From the NCBI GenBank assembly GCA_035293765.1, contig DATGMF010000011.1:1-44175 (forward strand): 44,175 nucleotides of DNA, written 5' to 3'. A model generated the notes under the pieces. It saw only the letters and a program-made list of their open reading frames with translations, ran no database searches and was not told where the DNA came from. Both the position numbers and the translations under genes were made by a program. Origin of the DNA: DASRHT01 sp035293765 (lineage in GTDB: Bacteria > Chloroflexota > Ktedonobacteria > Ktedonobacterales > Ktedonobacteraceae). This document shows, piece after piece, positions 34,501-41,451 of the stretch (positions are counted from its first letter, which is position 1; every line of letters begins with the position of its first letter).

Positions 34501-35987
34501 AGATGATAGGGAATGGTTCCTTCTTGCTCGTACGATCTGCTCCAGGCAACAGCCCAGCCGCGTGTGTACGCCTCAAGGCTGAGCTCTTCGGCCAGGCGTG
34601 TCTTGCCGATGCCGGACTCGCCCTTGAGCAGCAAAAAGTGCAGTAGACGGGCTGTTGTAGCGGGAGAAGGTGGTTGTAATGCATGATGGGCAGGGTCGCC
34701 AGAGGACGGGAAGCGAGCCGTGCGTAGCCCTTCCACGGAGAGCATGATATTCTGCATCGTCTGTAGCTCGCGCTCTCGACCAACGAGCGGGCTCTGATTA
34801 TGGCGTCCCAATTGCAATGCCGGACGGGCGAACGAAACCTCCTGCAATGAAGATGGTTGAGTCGCTGTGGCGGACGCCGGCTCTGGTTGACTGCTCTCTT
34901 TTTCAGATGGGGTTTCGGCCAGTTGAGCAAGTTGCCCCGTCGATTTTTTGACGGTATACATTGTGGGTATCTGTCCCTGGCGTAGCGATTCGTAGAGTTC
35001 GCGCGTTTCCGGCAGCGGCTCACCCTCGTAGTCGCGTTTAAGCGTCGAGGCGTACTGGCGGTAGACCTGAAGTGCCTCACCCCGCCGATCAAGATGGGTC
35101 AGCAGAATCATCAGGCGTTGCAGAGCCGTTTCGTTGGTGGGGTCGGCGATGCGCAGGCGGTCGAGGATCTCGATGGCGCTCACATAAGCTCCTTGCTCGG
35201 CGCGCATATCCGCCAGGTCGAGCAGCAGACCTACCCAGGCACGATGAAGCGCATCGCGTCGCGGCGTGGCCCACTCCGAATAGAGCTCTTCCAGCAGATA
35301 GCTCCCATGATAGAGGGATGCAGCCGCTTCAAGCAAGCTCTCGACCTGTTTAGGATCGGTGCAGGCATGGGCTTCTTTGAGGAGATGCTCAAACTCTTCG
35401 GCATCGACCCAGATAAAAGAGCTATCGGCCAGCTCAAGCACTTCGCGTTCGAGGCGCAGCAGCCGCGAATAGGCTGGGCGTGCAATATCTGGCTCAAGGA
35501 TCTGGCGCAGTTCGTGTACAGCTCCATTTAAACGATTTGCAGCCACATCAATGTCGAGATCGGGCCAGAGCAGCTCCATAATTTGTTCTCGACCCAACCT
35601 GCGCCCGGAGATGCTCAGCAGACAACCCAGGAGCGCCCGCGCGCGCCTGCGGTGCCAGGTGCGGTTGTCAACCGCCTTCCACTCACCCTCAATGTAGCGT
35701 TCGATTCGAAATTGACCAAGCAAATAAACGCGTAGGAGAGGGGAAGAGCTGTTTGGATCTACTTTTGCCACAGTAAGGGTATGCTCTTTTTCGATCTCTT
35801 CTGAAGATTGGCGCGCGGCCTCAATATGTTCAGGAAGACGAGAACCAATGTATTTGCTAACAGTACGCCCCTTCTCGCTCCAGTAGGCGTACCAGTACGG
35901 TCCATGTCCCGCGCCTTCCCTGCATTTGCGGCAGCGTTGTTTCCCGCAGCGCGTGTATTGCTGGCGGTAGGTGATTTTACTGTTCAT
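31518..35987 (-). CDS. Giant BTAD-type transcriptional regulator with STAND-like ATPase and TPR repeats
   Basis: 1489 residues. Order: a short Cys-rich, possibly zinc-binding N-terminus (Cys14, Cys19, Cys22 in YTRCGKQRCRKCREG, then GPYWYAYWSEKGR; DUF6788-like), a winged-helix DNA-binding domain (~85-165, LRVYLLGQFRIERY ... LGREQIMELLWPD ... AVHELRQIL), a bacterial transcriptional activation domain (~190-340), an ATPase opening with PLVGRERELQ (~400), Walker A GESGIGKT (~455-462) and Walker B LLLVLDDLHWAD (~590), and a long tail of tetratricopeptide-like helices (~860-1470). This is the SARP/AfsR/MalT style of regulator: ATP and an inducer drive oligomerisation and DNA binding. Targets are unknown; the NRPS operon is 12 kb away, so a link would be speculation. 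A likely promoter lies ~100 bp upstream. Confidence 0.93.
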   Translation of the reverse strand: MNSKITYRQQYTRCGKQRCRKCREGAGHGPYWYAYWSEKGRTVSKYIGSRLPEHIEAARQSSEEIEKEHTLTVAKVDPNSSSPLLRVYLLGQFRIERYIEGEWKAVDNRTWHRRRARALLGCLLSISGRRLGREQIMELLWPDLDIDVAANRLNGAVHELRQILEPDIARPAYSRLLRLEREVLELADSSFIWVDAEEFEHLLKEAHACTDPKQVESLLEAAASLYHGSYLLEELYSEWATPRRDALHRAWVGLLLDLADMRAEQGAYVSAIEILDRLRIADPTNETALQRLMILLTHLDRRGEALQVYRQYASTLKRDYEGEPLPETRELYESLRQGQIPTMYTVKKSTGQLAQLAETPSEKESSQPEPASATATQPSSLQEVSFARPALQLGRHNQSPLVGRERELQTMQNIMLSVEGLRTARFPSSGDPAHHALQPPSPATTARLLHFLLLKGESGIGKTRLAEELSLEAYTRGWAVAWSRSYEQEGTIPYHLWTELLRTLFQGTSTFENLLHIVAPSGETNVPLVSPLKLERLSTLLPELVAHAAHTSSGRATPPVPHEQERLHLWEGTLGLLSALSKLHPLLLVLDDLHWADDSSIELLTYLTHHIQDQRILILGTCRDGELSQQHKLHTLIADLRREQAITALSIHPLTNSQIGSLLSHLPQDVVQSIQEQAAGNPFFAEELARYIRATYHEHEPTDEKEARLLSSVKELSQHTQREPTRPHRSLPEAIEAVLERRLSRLSGGCQVLLSKAAVLGGSFELSQLLPLAGDQSEDTVVDLLEEALRAGLLTEEGTGAHIIYHFWHPLIIKHLYEHISAARRAQLHRRVAEAIKAANPTAPEKVAAAIVYHLSRGGGDSAQISHYAELAGNQAYTMGAYTEAQQYYLQAIQAVAGDELRTHEEAAMYSQILSITPHLLSRIARANPLRICRILERIAECSVIQGTFEDAQHLYTCALDLRTSKDFQQQTGIHDDEHKLRQEAQLQGLIWRELGNTWRLTGDYARAYECYGHGKEVMYRVGVTSGPAWAGLQLQYGEMYRLEGNYQEARSCIQEALAMLECFVPSAATSSLEATANRARLEALLPDNEASLSPRELQTRTERALLGDPLEIGYAHERLGIIAASLSQLNEALTHMRTALTFYEKSELVSEMARVCSNLGGIYLLKGELDLARRYTHRSLELAERCGDIPNMAFVMLNLGDLEHRSGNLLESEEWFKRSLAIAERINDRERMSWCHVDLAAVQQNLGKLNEAATNIRQAISIGREIKSTRCIRYALLGLGDLRLTGAIITCQFHSGEHQNQQGEHITPPCQRLLHRAQATLQRAISLDGLERESIIEGRHLLATAYFLLGDLEDAQQLALQVLKDLEEYEAIRTVGRTYRLLGRILAAQKHFDEAIEYYKKALQIFLERGLRLDYARALHGYGVTLIFQGQSVPTVAGNQSTPSTQYRAGLDSLHEAHAIFSICRASIDVTWVEHVLSQYESHFVVQR

Positions 35988-36078
35988 CGCAACTGCCTAT
36001 CTGCTCTCGGCTGGCAATGATCTATAAGCCCAGAATGCTACATGTATTGAGCATTGACTGTGATGTTATAGTATAAAC

Positions 36079-36107
36079 ATTATAACCTGGCTTGTGTAGA
36101 CTAACAA
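36079..36107 (-). promoter_or_regulatory. Possible sigma-70-type promoter of the giant regulator
   Basis: On the minus strand TTGTTA (36102-36107) and TATAAT (36079-36084) are separated by 17 bp, about 90 bp upstream of the regulator start. Next to it are two inverted repeats, GTTATA/TATAAC around 36065-36086 and AATGCT/AGCATT (36034-36039 / 36050-36055), which could be binding sites. Confidence 0.4.
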
Positions 36108-36226
36108 CCAATTAGCCCATATGCTCTAATAAGCCTGCTTGCTTCTCTATGGCTCCCTAAATTTTATTCACTATGGCATAAAAAAGCAATCCGGGCCTTC
36201 TGGTGCTGGTGCCTCTGATACCATCC

Positions 36227-37021
36227 TTACGCCTTGCGTCCTTTCAGGAGAAGGAAATCATTGGTGAAGCTCTCCAGGGCTCCGTCTGATCTCACGGTAA
36301 CTTCAAAGTAACGCTGTATACGGGGGTGGCTTCCCAGAATATAGTGTGCTAACGCCGTCTTCTCCTCGGCAGGAAGCTGGGAGCGAGCAGTCCAGTCGTC
36401 GTAGTGATGGACCTTGCGGAAAAACTCCGTGTGCTCGATCCGCAGCCCTGTCTGCGCAAAAAACTGCTGCCATTCTTCTACCGTACAGGAGCGCCCATGT
36501 GATGGGTCGCGCAACTTCTCAATGGTATTGTCGAAGCGATCCAGCTCTGGATCGCTGGGAGCCATGCAATCAATCAGCAGGAAGAGTCCGTTGGGCTTCA
36601 GGACGCGAGCCACTTCACGGACTGCTCTGGCAATATCGGGGAAATGATGTGGAGCGATGCGGCAGGTGACGCGGTCAAAGCTGGCATCGGAGAATGGGAG
36701 CCGCTCCGCGTCAGCCACCTGGAACTGTGCATTGGTGATTCCCTGCGAGAGGATATAGGCCCGCGCCTTCTCCAGCATGGTTGGCGTCAGGTCAGTGACC
36801 GTCACCTGCGCCACATGTGGCGCGACGGCGAGAGCAGTATGTCCGCCTCCTGTGGCGATATCGAGGGCCTGTTGTTGCGCGTTCCATTCTCCCAGTTCGA
36901 TCAGTCGGTCAAGGTCCTCGCCTGTCCGATGGGAGAAACTGGAAACATAGCTTGCTGCTGTCCGGCTAAAATAATCCTGGACCTGCTCTTTTTTCGCCTC
37001 GTTACTCTGTGGTGATGTCAT
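36227..37021 (-). CDS. Class I SAM-dependent methyltransferase
   Basis: 264 residues. The SAM-binding motif I is LDIATGGGHTALAVA (~53-67), with VTVTDLTPTMLEKAR as motif II, ADAERLPFSDASFDRVTCRIAPHHF as the following acidic and Phe/Asp motif, and VLKPNGLFLLIDCMAP as post-III. This is the UbiE/Methyltransf_11 group, cytoplasmic, which methylates small molecules, quinones or proteins. The substrate cannot be told from sequence. Length is typical. AAGGAT lies about 12 bases upstream of the ATG. It stands alone on the minus strand between the giant regulator and recD2. Confidence 0.9.
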   Translation of the reverse strand: MTSPQSNEAKKEQVQDYFSRTAASYVSSFSHRTGEDLDRLIELGEWNAQQQALDIATGGGHTALAVAPHVAQVTVTDLTPTMLEKARAYILSQGITNAQFQVADAERLPFSDASFDRVTCRIAPHHFPDIARAVREVARVLKPNGLFLLIDCMAPSDPELDRFDNTIEKLRDPSHGRSCTVEEWQQFFAQTGLRIEHTEFFRKVHHYDDWTARSQLPAEEKTALAHYILGSHPRIQRYFEVTVRSDGALESFTNDFLLLKGRKA

Positions 37022-37395
37022 AAATAAATAGATCCTTGACTAACAAATTCTACTAGTTCTATCCTCTATTATAACCTCTTTTAAGCAAATTTTGCTCATC
37101 CCCCCCCTTTTTCCTGTTCAGCAAGGAAATTTGCATTGCCGCAGGGCAACCGCGAAGGTTCCCGCCCGAGGGCAGGGCTTTTCAGTTTTCGTCATGCTCG
37201 CGGGGCTTCGCCCTGCACCTCTCTCCTCCTGCCCTGCGCCCCGTTCGGGGCGCGACCCCAGGCGGCAGAAGTCAGAGGAGAGGACAACGGAAAAGCCCAG
37301 GCGCGAGGGTTGCCCCTACCGTCGCGTGTGGAACTGTGTTAATATGGACTGGTACTATTTTCCGATATCCGGTTATATTTCTGGAATAGATTGGT
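37022..37395. other. Intergenic region with a large repeat element
   Basis: Mostly occupied by a palindromic element (37139-37318). No gene is supported; short frames here follow the repeat and have no family resemblance. The recD2 promoter probably lies in the last 70 bases, but no clear boxes were found. Confidence 0.55.
37139..37319. repeat. ~180-bp palindromic repeat element upstream of recD2
   Basis: The ends are near-inverted copies (GCAGGGCAACC on the left, GGTTGCCCCTAC on the right). Inside, GGGCTTTTC (37175-37183) pairs with GAAAAGCCC (37290-37298), and the centre has a perfect GCGCCCC/GGGGCGC hairpin (37236-37253). Size and end sequence resemble the 183-bp element in the NRPS region. 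Confidence 0.6.
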
Positions 37396-39705
37396 ATGCC
37401 GACACTCGAAGGTTCTGTTGAAAGTATCGTCTTTCGTAACGAAGATAATCATTATACCGTTGCACGCTTTCGCTTGAATGATAGCGGGAGGCTGTTTCGC
37501 GATGATCTGACGACCATCGTTGGAACGATGCCGGGCATCCATGTGGGTGAGCTGCTCAGGGTGGAGGGCGAGTGGGAAAGTGATCCGCGTTACGGTCGCC
37601 AGTTGCACGTTGCCAGCTTTATCCAGCGCCTGCCTGCCTCCACCGAAGGCATGGTGCGGTACCTCAGCTCTGGCCTGATCAAAGGTATCGGACCCAAGAA
37701 AGCAAAGTTGATTGTTGACCACTTTGGCGAGCAAACTCTGGCAATCATTGAGCAGCAGCCGGAACGCCTGAGCGAGGTCAAGGGGATCGGCGCGAAGGAT
37801 CGCGACCAGATCATCAAAACCTGGGCTGAGCAGAGCGAGATCAAAGAGCTGCACCTCTTTTTGCAATCGCATGATGTCTCGATCAACGTTGCCACGCGCG
37901 TCTATAAACAATATGGTAAGGAATCGATCAAGATCATTCGCGAAAACCCCTATCAACTGGAGAAGGATGTTCATGGCATCGGCTTTCGCACCGCCGACGA
38001 TATCGCTGTTAAACTTGGCCTGCCACACGATAGCATCCCGCGTCTGGCGGCGGGGCTGAAATATGTGCTGACTCAGGCTGCTAACGACGATGGGCACTGC
38101 TTCCTGTTGCGCGATAACCTGGTGAGCCGCGCCTCCGAGATCTTGAAGGCGCCGCCAGAGGCATTACAGACGGCGATGGAGCAACTTTCAACCGAGAGCG
38201 ATGTCTTTATCGAAGCTCCCGCGCAATTGTTTGCTCCCGCGTCCCTGCCTCCTTCCCCATCTCACCACGATGCTGAAGCCGAGGGGCCGCTTGACGACGA
38301 AGAAGAAGAGCGGGAGCCACAGGAGCGCATTTATTTTGCCCCGTTCTGGTATGCCGAAAGTGGCTCAGCTCGCCTCTTGCGCCTCTTGCAACATTCTCCG
38401 AGCAGCTTGCCTCCCACCTCGCAGCAGCAGTGGGAACGGGTTTTTGAACTGCTCAAACAGAAGCGCAATATGCATTTGACGGAGAGGCAGCAGGAAGCAG
38501 TAATGATGGCGTATAGCCAGAAAGTCTGCATCCTCACCGGAGGCCCCGGCACCGGCAAATCGACCTCAATTCGGGCACTGTTGATGCTGCTGAGAACGCG
38601 CAAAATTGATTTTGCTCTGGCCGCACCGACTGGCCGCGCCGCCAAACGCCTTACCGAAGCCACAGGCGCGCAAGCAAAGACGCTGCACCGGCTGCTTGAG
38701 TTTGCTCCGCACGATAGCAGCTATCAGCGTAACGAAGAGAACCCGCTGCCCTACCAGTTTGTCATCGTCGATGAATTTTCGATGGTGGATATCCTCCTCT
38801 TCTATCACCTGCTCAAAGCTCTACCGCGCGAATCTCATCTCCTGCTCGTCGGTGACGCGGACCAACTCCCTTCCGTCGGCCCCGGCAACGCTCTGCGTGA
38901 CCTGTTGCGCAGCGAAACCATCGCCACCGTGCGGCTGACCGAGCTGTTCCGTCAGGCGCAACAGAGCAAGATTATTGTCAATGCGCACCGCATTAACGCC
39001 GGGCAGGTGCCATCCACAAAGGTCGAGGCCAGCAGCGACTTCTTCTTTATAGCGGAGGAAGAGCCCATGCGGGTGCAGCGGTTGGTGCTTGATCTGGTAC
39101 AGCGTCGCCTGCCTGCGCGCTATCGTTTCAATCCGATGGCTGATATCCAGGTAATCTCGCCTATGTACCGGGGACCGGTCGGCGTGAGCATTCTCAACGA
39201 GAAGCTCCAGGACGCTCTCAATCCAGTCTCGTTTGCCCAGGTCGAATGGGGAGATCGCATCTTTCGCGTCGGCGATAAAGTCATGCAGATGCGCAACGAT
39301 TATGATAAAGGTGTCTTTAACGGCGACGTCGGCTGGATTCGCCGCATCGACAAAGAGAACTCCACCCTCAAAGTTGAATTTCAAGAGGAGGCCGGACCGC
39401 TGCTTGTAGATTACGATTTTCACGAATTGGACGAGCTGGTCCTGGCCTATGCCGTCACCGTCCATAAAAGTCAGGGCAGCGAATACCCCGCCATCGTCAT
39501 CCCCCTGGTTAAGGAGCACCGCATGCTTTTACAGCGCAACCTTCTCTATACCGCCATCACCCGCGCCAGGCGCTTCTGCGTCCTCGTCGGGCAGCCGTAT
39601 GCGTTGGAACTGGCGGTCAGGAACGACCGCGTAGCCTGGCGCAATACGGCATTAGCGGAACGATTATTGTTAATGAGCAAAGGGAGCTCAAAAACACTTG
39701 TCTAA
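37396..39705 (+). CDS. recD2: RecD2-type DNA helicase
   Basis: 769 residues. The N-terminal OB-like domain (LEGSVESIVFRNEDNHYTVARFRL) is followed by helix-hairpin-helix segments (GLIKGIGPKKAKLIVDHFG ~94-112 and DVHGIGFRTADDIAVKLG ~192-209). The superfamily 1B motor then has Walker A GGPGTGKST (~382-390), motif Ia APTGRAAKRL, Walker B VDEFSMVD (~459), motif III LLVGDADQLPSVGPGNAL, and motif VI-region AVTVHKSQGSEYP (~687-699) with YTAITRARR at the end. RecD2 unwinds DNA 5' to 3' and acts in repair outside RecBCD; no recB or recC is nearby. An acidic, Pro-rich stretch (~276-315, with DDEEEE) looks like a loosely conserved linker. There is no strong ribosome site before the ATG. Confidence 0.95.
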   Translation: MPTLEGSVESIVFRNEDNHYTVARFRLNDSGRLFRDDLTTIVGTMPGIHVGELLRVEGEWESDPRYGRQLHVASFIQRLPASTEGMVRYLSSGLIKGIGPKKAKLIVDHFGEQTLAIIEQQPERLSEVKGIGAKDRDQIIKTWAEQSEIKELHLFLQSHDVSINVATRVYKQYGKESIKIIRENPYQLEKDVHGIGFRTADDIAVKLGLPHDSIPRLAAGLKYVLTQAANDDGHCFLLRDNLVSRASEILKAPPEALQTAMEQLSTESDVFIEAPAQLFAPASLPPSPSHHDAEAEGPLDDEEEEREPQERIYFAPFWYAESGSARLLRLLQHSPSSLPPTSQQQWERVFELLKQKRNMHLTERQQEAVMMAYSQKVCILTGGPGTGKSTSIRALLMLLRTRKIDFALAAPTGRAAKRLTEATGAQAKTLHRLLEFAPHDSSYQRNEENPLPYQFVIVDEFSMVDILLFYHLLKALPRESHLLLVGDADQLPSVGPGNALRDLLRSETIATVRLTELFRQAQQSKIIVNAHRINAGQVPSTKVEASSDFFFIAEEEPMRVQRLVLDLVQRRLPARYRFNPMADIQVISPMYRGPVGVSILNEKLQDALNPVSFAQVEWGDRIFRVGDKVMQMRNDYDKGVFNGDVGWIRRIDKENSTLKVEFQEEAGPLLVDYDFHELDELVLAYAVTVHKSQGSEYPAIVIPLVKEHRMLLQRNLLYTAITRARRFCVLVGQPYALELAVRNDRVAWRNTALAERLLLMSKGSSKTLV

Positions 39706-39777
39706 TTCCGAGTTGCGAGGTAGAATATAAACCATACAATTTTTGTTGTAGCTTGGAAGGTTTCCGCGCTCCAACGA

Positions 39778-39802
39778 GGGCAGGGGCAAGCCCGGCTCCT
39801 AC
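39778..39802. repeat. GGGGCAAGCCC REP-like repeat
   Basis: GGGCAGGGGCAAGCCCGGCTCCTAC, read in pieces: GGGCAGGGGC, AAGCCCGGC, TCCTAC. It is the same type as 18523-18542 and 40909-40938. Confidence 0.55.
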
Positions 39803-39909
39803 GAGTGCGGAGGTGAAATACCTGGTAGGGGTTCCTGAATCGGGTAGCTCCAAGAACACCAGATCTATTTTCCACAGCGTGGTCTGTGGATACATCATAC
39901 CTTGATATG

Positions 39910-39957
39910 CCGCGTTCTGTAGGGGCGATCCCTTGCGGTTGCCCCTACAGAACGCGG
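39910..39957. repeat. Perfect 17-bp inverted repeat (GTAGGGGC family) upstream of the sulfurtransferase
   Basis: CCGCGTTCTGTAGGGGC (39910-39926) and GCCCCTACAGAACGCGG (39941-39957) with a 14-nt loop. It lies 29 bp before the sulfurtransferase start and could form a strong cruciform or RNA hairpin in its leader. Confidence 0.85.
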
Positions 39958-39986
39958 AATCGAAGTACGTGATTGGGAGGATTTAC

Positions 39987-40865
39987 ATGTCTGGAACAGA
40001 GACCGCCAGAACTGGTGGCACAGGAACAGGTTATGCTCATCCAGAAGTGCTGGTGGAAACGGATTGGGTTGCTCAGCACCTTAACGATGCTTCAATCCGG
40101 CTAATCGAGGCCGATGAAGATGTGTTGCTTTACGAGATCGGTCATATCCCCGGTGCTGTCAAACTTGACTGGCACGTCGATGTGCAGGATAGGCTTGCCC
40201 GCGACTTTATCGATCAGCAGGGCTTTGAGCAGCTCATGAGCCGCTGGGGCATCAGCAATGATACCACAGTAGTCTTTTATGGCGATAAGAATAATTGGTA
40301 TGCCTGTTATTCTTTCTGGCTGTTCGCCATGTATGGTCATAAGAAGATGAAGATCATGAACGGCGGACGCACCAAATGGGAGGCCGAAAAGCGCCCAATG
40401 ACCAAAGAGGTTCCGCATTTCGAGCCGACCCGCTATCACGCACAACCCGCCGATGAGACGATCCGTGCTTATCGCGATGACGTGCTGAGCGGGCTGAAGA
40501 ACCCGGAGCGCCGTCTGGTTGATGTGCGCTCGCCGCAGGAGTACACAGGCGAGTTGATCCACATGGTCAACTACCCACAAGAGGGCGCGCAGCGCGGCGG
40601 CCATATCCCTGGAGCTAAGAACATCCCCTGGGCGACTGCCGCTAACGGCGACGGCACCTTCAAATCTGCCGAGGAACTGCGTCAAATCTATGGTGGCAAG
40701 GACGTCACTCCCGATAAAGACGTTGTTGCTTACTGTCGTATCGGCGAGCGTTCCGCTCACACCTGGTTCGTCCTGACACAATTACTCGGCTATCCGCGTG
40801 TTCGTAATTATGATGGCTCCTGGACCGAATGGGGCAACGTCGTAAAGGCTCCCATCGAGAAATAG
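39987..40865 (+). CDS. Thiosulfate/3-mercaptopyruvate-type sulfurtransferase (tandem rhodanese)
   Basis: 292 residues from ATG 39987, chosen because of GGGAGGA upstream; the frame extends to 39933 inside the hairpin. Two rhodanese domains: the inactive N-terminal one (VLVETDWVAQHLNDASIRLIEAD ... YEIGHIPGAVKLDW ... TTVVFYGDKNNWYACYSFW) and the catalytic C-terminal one (RRLVDVRSPQEYTG ... GGHIPGAKNIPW ... DVVAYCRIGERSAHTWFVL) with active-site Cys250 in the loop CRIGERS. It moves a sulfane sulfur from thiosulfate or a similar donor to a thiophilic acceptor. The loop sequence is closer to the thiosulfate type than to the CG[S/T]G loop of mercaptopyruvate enzymes. A SufU-type scaffold gene follows after ~115 bp, so a role in sulfur supply is plausible. 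Confidence 0.93.
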   Translation: MSGTETARTGGTGTGYAHPEVLVETDWVAQHLNDASIRLIEADEDVLLYEIGHIPGAVKLDWHVDVQDRLARDFIDQQGFEQLMSRWGISNDTTVVFYGDKNNWYACYSFWLFAMYGHKKMKIMNGGRTKWEAEKRPMTKEVPHFEPTRYHAQPADETIRAYRDDVLSGLKNPERRLVDVRSPQEYTGELIHMVNYPQEGAQRGGHIPGAKNIPWATAANGDGTFKSAEELRQIYGGKDVTPDKDVVAYCRIGERSAHTWFVLTQLLGYPRVRNYDGSWTEWGNVVKAPIEK

Positions 40866-40908
40866 CCTGGAGCCAGCGCTGGTGAGGGTGTGGGGCAGGG
40901 GCAAGCGG

Positions 40909-40938
40909 GTAAGGGGTGGGGGCAAGCCCCGCCCTTAC
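40909..40938. repeat. GTAAGGG / GGGGCAAGCCCC REP-like hairpin
   Basis: GTAAGGG (40909-40915) pairs with CCCTTAC (40932-40938), and inside it GGGGC pairs with GCCCC. It sits between the sulfurtransferase and sufU genes. Confidence 0.65.
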
Positions 40939-40981
40939 GGCCCTTACCGGGGATGCTAATGCCATTGGAGAACAAAGATAT

Positions 40982-41401
40982 ATGGATCGTCAGGAAGCAA
41001 TTGAATTTTTAATGGATCACTATGAAAATCCGCGCAACAACGGCCCATTGGAACATGCCGATGTCAGTTTAAGTGGGGGCAATCCCGGCTGCGCTGATGT
41101 TATTACGATGCACGCCCGCTTTGGTGAGGATGGCAAGCTCGAAGCCGTCAACTGGGAGGGTGAGGGCTGCACTATCAGCCGGGCTGCGGCCTCCTATGTC
41201 ACCGAAATCACCGAGGGGATGACGGCGCAAGAGATCGAGGCGATGAGCTTTGAAGACCTGATAGAGCAGCTCGGTCGCGAACTGGTCATGACCCGCCCCA
41301 CCTGTGCCACTCTCGCGCTAGGCACGCTCAAAAAGGGTGTGCATGAGTTCCGCATGCGCAAAGCCGCCGAAGAGTCGGAGCATCCCACGACGCAATCTTA
41401 A
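40982..41401 (+). CDS. sufU: SufU/IscU-type Fe-S cluster assembly scaffold
   Basis: 139 residues from ATG 40982 with GGAG about a dozen bases upstream. The N-terminus (IEFLMDHYENPRNNGPLEHAD) is the typical scaffold start. The three conserved cysteines are visible: Cys37 in GGNPGCADV (followed by Asp39), Cys63 in EGEGCTISRAAAS and Cys108 in TRPTCATLAL. The insertion between the second and third Cys is like SufU of Gram-positives, which acts as a zinc-dependent sulfur acceptor for SufS; IscU is the alternative. Cytoplasmic. No sufS, sufB, sufC or sufD is in the window; the neighbour is a sulfurtransferase, and an Mrp-type Fe-S carrier lies 1.4 kb downstream. Confidence 0.88.
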   Translation: MDRQEAIEFLMDHYENPRNNGPLEHADVSLSGGNPGCADVITMHARFGEDGKLEAVNWEGEGCTISRAAASYVTEITEGMTAQEIEAMSFEDLIEQLGRELVMTRPTCATLALGTLKKGVHEFRMRKAAEESEHPTTQS

Positions 41402-41451
41402 TTGCATCACGGCAGATCAGGCATTAGAGATCAGTTGATGCTGTGAAAAAC

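Noticed and set aside
34433..35092. 219-codon minus-strand frame overlapping the giant regulator in another frame
   Set aside because: Same strand but offset frame; composition is that of a shifted reading (Arg/Ser/Cys-rich) and it overlaps the essential ATPase domain of the real gene.
38255..38300. Possible extra copy of the 24-bp repeat inside recD2 (CACCACGATGCTGAAGCC)
   Set aside because: Only partial similarity with several mismatches and no shared leader or tail; probably chance in an acidic, Pro-rich linker.
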